Shown here piece after piece: positions 58,878 through 64,000 of a stretch of 64,000 nt of DNA (position 1 is the first letter of the stretch; the number at the start of each line of letters is the position of its first letter). The position numbers and the translations under genes were made by a program. The notes beneath the pieces were generated by a model, which was not told where the DNA came from, ran no database searches, and saw only the letters and a program-made list of their open reading frames with translations. The DNA is from Pantoea sp. 18069 (GTDB lineage Bacteria; Pseudomonadota; Gammaproteobacteria; Burkholderiales; Burkholderiaceae_C). The stretch spans positions 62,001 through 126,000 of the forward strand of contig NZ_CACSJA010000013.1 in NCBI RefSeq assembly GCF_902706035.1, in the 5' to 3' direction.

Positions 58878-58929
58878 TGTTTTTTCTGCAGACCAACGCG
58901 GCGCCTCGCGTCCGCGGCAAGGACTTGCC

Positions 58930-59781
58930 ATGCGCATAGCCCTGGGAGTGAGTTACAACGGCCAGCGCTACAACGGCTGGCAAAGCCAGACCTCGGGCAA
59001 TACGGTGCAGGACCATCTGGAAGCGGCCCTGGGCCGCTTCGCCACGCAGCCCGTGCCCACGGTCTGCGCGGGCCGCACCGATGCCGGCGTGCACGGCATC
59101 ATGCAGGTTGCGCATTTCGACACCGAACTGGCGCGCACGCCGTTTTCCTGGGTGCGCGGCACCAACACCTTCCTGCCCGCGGACATCGCGGTGCAATGGG
59201 CCCAGCCCGTGGGCGATGACTTCCACGCGCGCTTTTGCGCCACCCGGCGCCGTTATGCCTATGTGCTGCTGCAGTCGCCCGTGCGCCCCAGCGTCGAGGC
59301 CGGCCGCGTGGGCTGGGTGTTCCACGCGCTTGATGGTCAGGCCATGCAGGCCGCGGCCAGCCAGCTGCTGGGCGAGCATGATTTCTCCTCGTTCCGGGCC
59401 TCGGCCTGCCAGGCCAGGAGCCCGGTCAAGACCCTGCACCGGCTGGAGGTCTCGCGCCGCGCCGCGCCCGCGGGCGATGCGCTCAGCCGGCTGCACGGCC
59501 TGGGCCGCCCCGGCGAGCCGCCGATGGAAACCTGCTACTGGCATTTCGAGTTCGAAGGCAGCGCCTTCCTGCACCACATGGTGCGCAACATCATGGGCTG
59601 CCTGATCGCCATCGGCCAGGGCAAGCAGCCCGTGGACTGGATGCAGACCGTGCTCGCGGCGCGTTCGCGCGACGCCGCAGCGCCCACCTTCTCGCCCGAC
59701 GGGCTGTATTTCCTCGGTCCGGTCTACGACCCGGTCTGGGGCCTGCCGACGCGCGCCGCGGCATTCGATTGGCTGCCATGA
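58930..59781 (+). CDS. truA: tRNA pseudouridine synthase A
   Basis: TruA (283 aa) makes pseudouridine at positions 38-40 of tRNA anticodon stems. The catalytic Asp51 lies in [11 protein letters not shown], with [20 protein letters not shown] at the start and [11 protein letters not shown] near the C-terminus. The ATG at 58930 is chosen from homology. Its stop overlaps the trpF start (ATGA). Confidence 0.97.
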   Translation: MRIALGVSYNGQRYNGWQSQTSGNTVQDHLEAALGRFATQPVPTVCAGRTDAGVHGIMQVAHFDTELARTPFSWVRGTNTFLPADIAVQWAQPVGDDFHARFCATRRRYAYVLLQSPVRPSVEAGRVGWVFHALDGQAMQAAASQLLGEHDFSSFRASACQARSPVKTLHRLEVSRRAAPAGDALSRLHGLGRPGEPPMETCYWHFEFEGSAFLHHMVRNIMGCLIAIGQGKQPVDWMQTVLAARSRDAAAPTFSPDGLYFLGPVYDPVWGLPTRAAAFDWLP

Positions 59782-60496
59782 ACCCGACTTCTCTCCCCCC
59801 GCTGCGCACGCGCATCAAGATCTGCGGCCTCACGCGTGAAGAGGACGTGGACCAGGCCGTGGCCGCGGGCGCCGATGCCATAGGCTTCGTGCTCTACGCG
59901 CCCAGCCCGCGCGCGGTGAGCATCGCGCGCGCCGCCCAGCTCGCGCGCCGGCTGCCGCCCTTCGTCACGCCGGTGCTGCTGTTCGTCAACGAAACGCCAG
60001 CGCGTATCCAGCAGGCCTGTGTGGAGATTCCCGGCGCCTGCCTGCAATTCCATGGCGACGAGTCGCCCGCGCAATGCCTCGAAGCCAGTGGCGGCCAGCG
60101 GCCGTTCCTGCGCGCGGCGCGGATTCCCCTTGGAGAAGCCGCTGCGGGCTTCGACCTCGTAGAATATGCACAGCGTTACTCTCACGCCCAAGCCATCTTG
60201 CTCGATGCCCATGTGGACGGCTATGGCGGCGGCGGCAAGGCATTCAATTGGTCACTCCTTCCTCCAAGCGTAGCCTCTCACCTCGTTTTGTCTGGTGGAC
60301 TCACGCCTGCAAACGTGACCGATGGCATTCAGCAGGTGCGCCCGCGTTGCAAGACGCTGGCCGTTGATGTCAGCTCGGGCGTAGAGGCCACGGGCCCCGA
60401 CGGCCAAGCACTCAAAGGCGTCAAGGACGCCGACAAGATCCACCGCTTCGTTGCCGCTGTGCGTGCGGCCGATGCCCAACCACGGCAGAATTTGTA

Positions 60497-60497
<1 letters not shown>
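59778..60497 (+). CDS. trpF: Phosphoribosylanthranilate isomerase
   Basis: TrpF (239 aa) catalyses the Amadori rearrangement in tryptophan synthesis. [24 protein letters not shown] carries the catalytic Cys, [18 protein letters not shown] holds the catalytic Asp, and [10 protein letters not shown] and AVDVSSGVE form the phosphate site. It overlaps truA by 4 nt and trpB by 1 nt (TAATG). Confidence 0.97.
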
Positions 60498-61746
<1,249 letters not shown>

Positions 61747-61750
<4 letters not shown>

Positions 61751-62556
61751 GCCGCATCGCCACCACATTCGAAAAACTCCAATCCGAAGGCCGCACAGCC
61801 TTGATCCCCTATGTCACGGCCGGCTTTCCGTTCGCCGCGATCACGCCCGCGCTGATGCACGGCATGGTCGAAGCGGGCTCCGACGTGATCGAGCTGGGCA
61901 TCCCCTTCTCCGACCCCATGGCCGACGGCCCGACCATCCAGAAGGCCGGCGACAAGGCCCTGGCACTGGGCGTGGGCCTGGTCCAGGTGCTGGCCTATGT
62001 GCGCGAATTCCGCCAGAAGAACGACAGCACGCCCGTGGTGCTGATGGGTTACGCCAACCCGGTCGAGCGCTATGACCAGATCCATGGCGAAGGCGCCTTC
62101 GTCAACGACGCCGCGAATGCCGGCGTCGACGGCATGCTGATCGTCGACTACCCGCCCGAAGAGTGCGAGGCTTTCGCGGCCGCGCTGCGCGCGCGCGACA
62201 TGGACCTGATCTTCCTGCTGGCCCCGACCAGCACCGACGAGCGCATCCAGCAGGTCGCACGCGTGGCCAGCGGCTATGTCTACTATGTCTCGCTCAAGGG
62301 CGTGACCGGCTCGGCGACGCTGGACCCGGCGGCCGTGGGCGCCATGCTGCCGCGCATCCGCAAGCATGTAAACATTCCCGTGGGCGTGGGTTTCGGCATC
62401 CGCGATGCGCAGACCGCCCAGGCCATCGGCGCGTTTTCCGATGCCGTGGTGATCGGCAGCCGCATCATCGAAATGCTCAACGACCAGCCGCATGAAAAAG
62501 TCGTCCCGCTGACCATTGACTTCCTGCGCGGCGTGCGCAAGGCACTGGACGCATAA
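61747..62556 (+). CDS. trpA: Tryptophan synthase alpha chain
   Basis: TrpA (269 aa) cleaves indole-3-glycerol phosphate and channels indole to Trp[23 protein letters not shown] carries the catalytic Glu, YANPVERY and the [12 protein letters not shown] segment with the second acidic residue follow, and [13 protein letters not shown] closes the barrel. Followed by a repeat and then accD. Confidence 0.98.
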
Positions 62557-62577
62557 TGCAGCCCAGAACGTTAAGCA

Positions 62578-62699
62578 CCCCCTGAGCGACTTACGCCGGA
62601 TGGCCGGCCCTCACTTCCCCCTCTCAACCTTCGGTGGAGGGGGACGGCAGCATCGCTGCGGGGCGGCCCTTGCTCGCTGCCCCCACGCTGGGGCACGCC
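62578..62699 (+). repeat. Intergenic GC-rich repeat, copy D
   Basis: The trpA-accD gap is mostly one element: CCCCTGAGCGACTTACG, CCCCCTCTCAACCTTCGG, TGGAGGGGGACGGCAGCAT, CGCTGCGGGGCGGCCCTT, GCTCGCTGCCCCCACGCTGG. It is nearly identical over long stretches to copy C and shares its core with copies A and B. It lies inside what is otherwise a tightly packed trpFBA-accD gene run. Confidence 0.8.
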
Positions 62700-62753
62700 A
62701 GTTTCAGAGGCTGCAAGCATCGCTAGTGCCACGGAGAAAACAGAGGAAATATT

Positions 62754-63626
62754 ATGTCTTGGCTTGAAAAACTGCTGCCTGCCAAAATCCAGCACACCGA
62801 CCCGACGGAACGCCACCAGATTCCCGAAGGTCTGTGGATCAAGTGCCCGTCCTGCGAGACCGTGCTCTATCAGGCCGACCTGGAAAAGAACCAGAACGTC
62901 TGCCCGACCTGTGGTCACCACCACCGCATCGGTGCGCGCGCGCGCCTGAACCATTTCCTCGATGCCGAAGGGCGTTACGAAATCGGCCAGGAAGTCGTGC
63001 CCGTCGATCCGCTCAAGTTCAAGGACAGCCGCAAGTACCCCGAACGCCTCAAGGAAGCGCTGGAAAACACCGGTGAGACCGATGCGCTGATCGTCATGGG
63101 CGGCGCCGTCAAGAGCGTCAACGTGGTCGTGGCCTGCTTCGAGTTCGACTTCATGGGCGGCTCCATGGGCTCGGTGGTCGGCGAGCGCTTCGTGCGCGGC
63201 GTCGAGACCGCGATCGAGCAGAAAGTGCCTTTCATCTGCTTTACCGCCACGGGTGGCGCACGCATGCAGGAAGGCCTGCTGAGCCTGATGCAGATGGCCA
63301 AGACCAATGCCGCGCTCACGCGCCTGGCCAAGAAGGGCCTGCCCTATATCAGCGTGCTGACCGACCCGACCATGGGTGGCGTGTCGGCCGGCTTTGCGTT
63401 CGTCGGCGACATCGTGATCGCCGAACCCAAGGCGCTGATCGGCTTTGCCGGCCCGCGCGTGATCGAAACCACGGTGCGCGTGAAGCTGCCGCCAGGCTTC
63501 CAGCGCGCCGAGTTCCTGCAGGAAAAGGGCGCGGTCGACATGATCGTCGAACGCCGCCAGCTGCGCGACACGGTGGCCAGCAGCCTGGCCATGCTTCAAC
63601 GCCTGCCTGCTGACGCGGTGGCTTAA
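62754..63626 (+). CDS. accD: Acetyl-CoA carboxylase carboxyltransferase subunit beta
   Basis: AccD (290 aa) with AccA transfers carboxyl from biotin to acetyl-CoA in fatty acid synthesis. The N-terminal zinc ribbon has Cys31, Cys34, Cys50 and Cys53. The crotonase-fold part contains [25 protein letters not shown] and [27 protein letters not shown]. Standard length; a strong terminator follows. Confidence 0.98.
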   Translation: MSWLEKLLPAKIQHTDPTERHQIPEGLWIKCPSCETVLYQADLEKNQNVCPTCGHHHRIGARARLNHFLDAEGRYEIGQEVVPVDPLKFKDSRKYPERLKEALENTGETDALIVMGGAVKSVNVVVACFEFDFMGGSMGSVVGERFVRGVETAIEQKVPFICFTATGGARMQEGLLSLMQMAKTNAALTRLAKKGLPYISVLTDPTMGGVSAGFAFVGDIVIAEPKALIGFAGPRVIETTVRVKLPPGFQRAEFLQEKGAVDMIVERRQLRDTVASSLAMLQRLPADAVA

Positions 63627-63650
63627 AAAGAATCCCCTTGGGGTTCAGGA

Positions 63651-63685
63651 GCGGCCAGTGCAGCAGTGCATTGGCCGCTTTTTTT
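63651..63685 (+). terminator. Terminator after accD
   Basis: A 12-bp stem GCGGCCAGTGCA/TGCATTGGCCGC (one G-U pair) with a 4-nt loop is followed by seven T residues, 24 nt after the accD stop. Confidence 0.93.
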
Positions 63686-63699
63686 GTTTGCAGCATGCC

Positions 63700-64000
63700 G
63701 TTGCCTGACGGCAGGAGCCGGGTCTCGGCCCGGCGGCCGAGGTACTTTTCTTTGCCTCGCCAAAGAAAAGTACCCAAAAGAAAGGCGAGCCCTGCTGTCT
63801 GCGACCCTACGCGCAGCGTAGGGCAACCTGCCGTGCTCGGTCCCGGGCTGCACCGCGGAACTCGCTACGCGGCTACGCCGCTGCGCTCGAACAACCGCGG
63901 TGAGTCAGATTACGAAGCCTCCGTGTCCTTCGGCACTCCGGCCCAGCCCGGGCCCTGCGCGCGGCAGGCGCAGCCAGAAGGGCGGGGGCAGCCGTCAGCG
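63700..64000. repeat. Mosaic intergenic repeat at the window end
   Basis: The last 300 bp hold no convincing gene. They carry a perfect 14-bp inverted repeat GGTACTTTTCTTTG (63741-63754) / CAAAGAAAAGTACC (63761-63774) with a 6-nt loop, followed by AAAAGAAAGGCGAGCCC and several smaller palindromes (CCTACGCGCAGCGTAGG at 63806, CTACGCGGCTACGCCG near 63864). This layout resembles repeated intergenic blocks common in Comamonadaceae chromosomes. It may continue past the window. Confidence 0.6.

Noticed and set aside
56661..58937. 758-codon minus-strand open frame opposite fimV
   Set aside because: Shadow of an Ala/Pro-rich gene; translation is low-complexity Arg/Gly.
62557..62753. Insertion sequence remnant between trpA and accD
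   Set aside because: No transposase fragment or terminal inverted repeats; the DNA is a copy of the short intergenic repeat family.

Overview
The window is a stretch of ordinary, gene-dense chromosome from a high-GC betaproteobacterium, most likely family Comamonadaceae (Acidovorax/Comamonas/Delftia type), order Burkholderiales. The basis is gene order (tpiA-secG-tRNA-Leu-nuoABC; alaA-hom-thrC-mobB-moeA-moaD; leuC-leuD-leuB-asd-fimV-truA-trpF-trpB-trpA-accD), sigma32-type promoters on clpB and grpE, a betaproteobacterial priB between rpsF and rpsR, and families of short GC-rich intergenic repeats. No prophage, insertion sequence, integrase or CRISPR array was seen. Genus cannot be fixed by eye.

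Layout. 1-6.6 kb (minus strand): the start of the complex I operon (nuoA, nuoB, partial nuoC) behind tRNA-Leu(GAG), secG, tpiA and a zinc-free quinone oxidoreductase, then pnp and rpsO, each with a terminator. 6.8-13.9 kb (plus): a minor-pilin and adhesin cluster of the type IV pilus (fimT-like, pilV, pilW, pilX, pilY1, pilE) with overlapping start and stop codons. 13.9-17.7 kb (plus): ribD and riboflavin synthase, then a lipoprotein of the phospholipase D/cardiolipin synthase family. 17.7-20.7 kb (minus): a compact three-gene cassette built around a DyP-type peroxidase, one of the least explained parts of the window. 20.8-26.6 kb: dusC, a methyltransferase, an acetyltransferase, a coniferyl-aldehyde-type dehydrogenase and a small membrane protein. 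26.5-37.6 kb (minus, interrupted by two small plus-strand genes): clpB, molybdenum-cofactor genes (moaE, moaD, moeA, mobB) enclosing a small protein that looks like the DNA-binding tail of a serine recombinase, then thrC, hom and alaA. 37.7-41.2 kb (plus): a Mth938-like protein, a Bcp peroxiredoxin, a PIN-PhoH fusion and a coiled-coil tail-anchored protein. 41.4-44.5 kb (minus): dnaB and the rpsF-priB-rpsR-rplI operon. 44.6-48.5 kb (plus): grpE-dnaK-dnaJ. 48.7-63.6 kb (plus): a LysR regulator, leuC, an entericidin-like small lipoprotein, leuD, leuB, an unrecognised 304-residue protein, asd, fimV, truA, trpF, trpB, trpA and accD.

How it fits together. Aspartate-family synthesis (asd, hom, thrC), leucine (leuCDB) and the end of tryptophan synthesis (trpFBA) are all here. 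Type IV pilus assembly is represented twice (minor pilins/PilY1, and FimV). Protein quality control is represented twice (ClpB and the DnaK machine), and both loci carry well-formed sigma32-like promoters, which suggests one heat-shock regulon. The most interesting candidates are: (1) a predicted leader peptide ending in Thr/Ile codons plus two mutually exclusive hairpins in front of asd; (2) the DyP cassette, whose peroxidase has an altered GXXDG motif; (3) the orphan protein at 53370-54284, preceded by an AT-richer region with direct and inverted repeats; (4) a four-copy intergenic repeat family. All functional statements are read from sequence and family knowledge; no database search was run.
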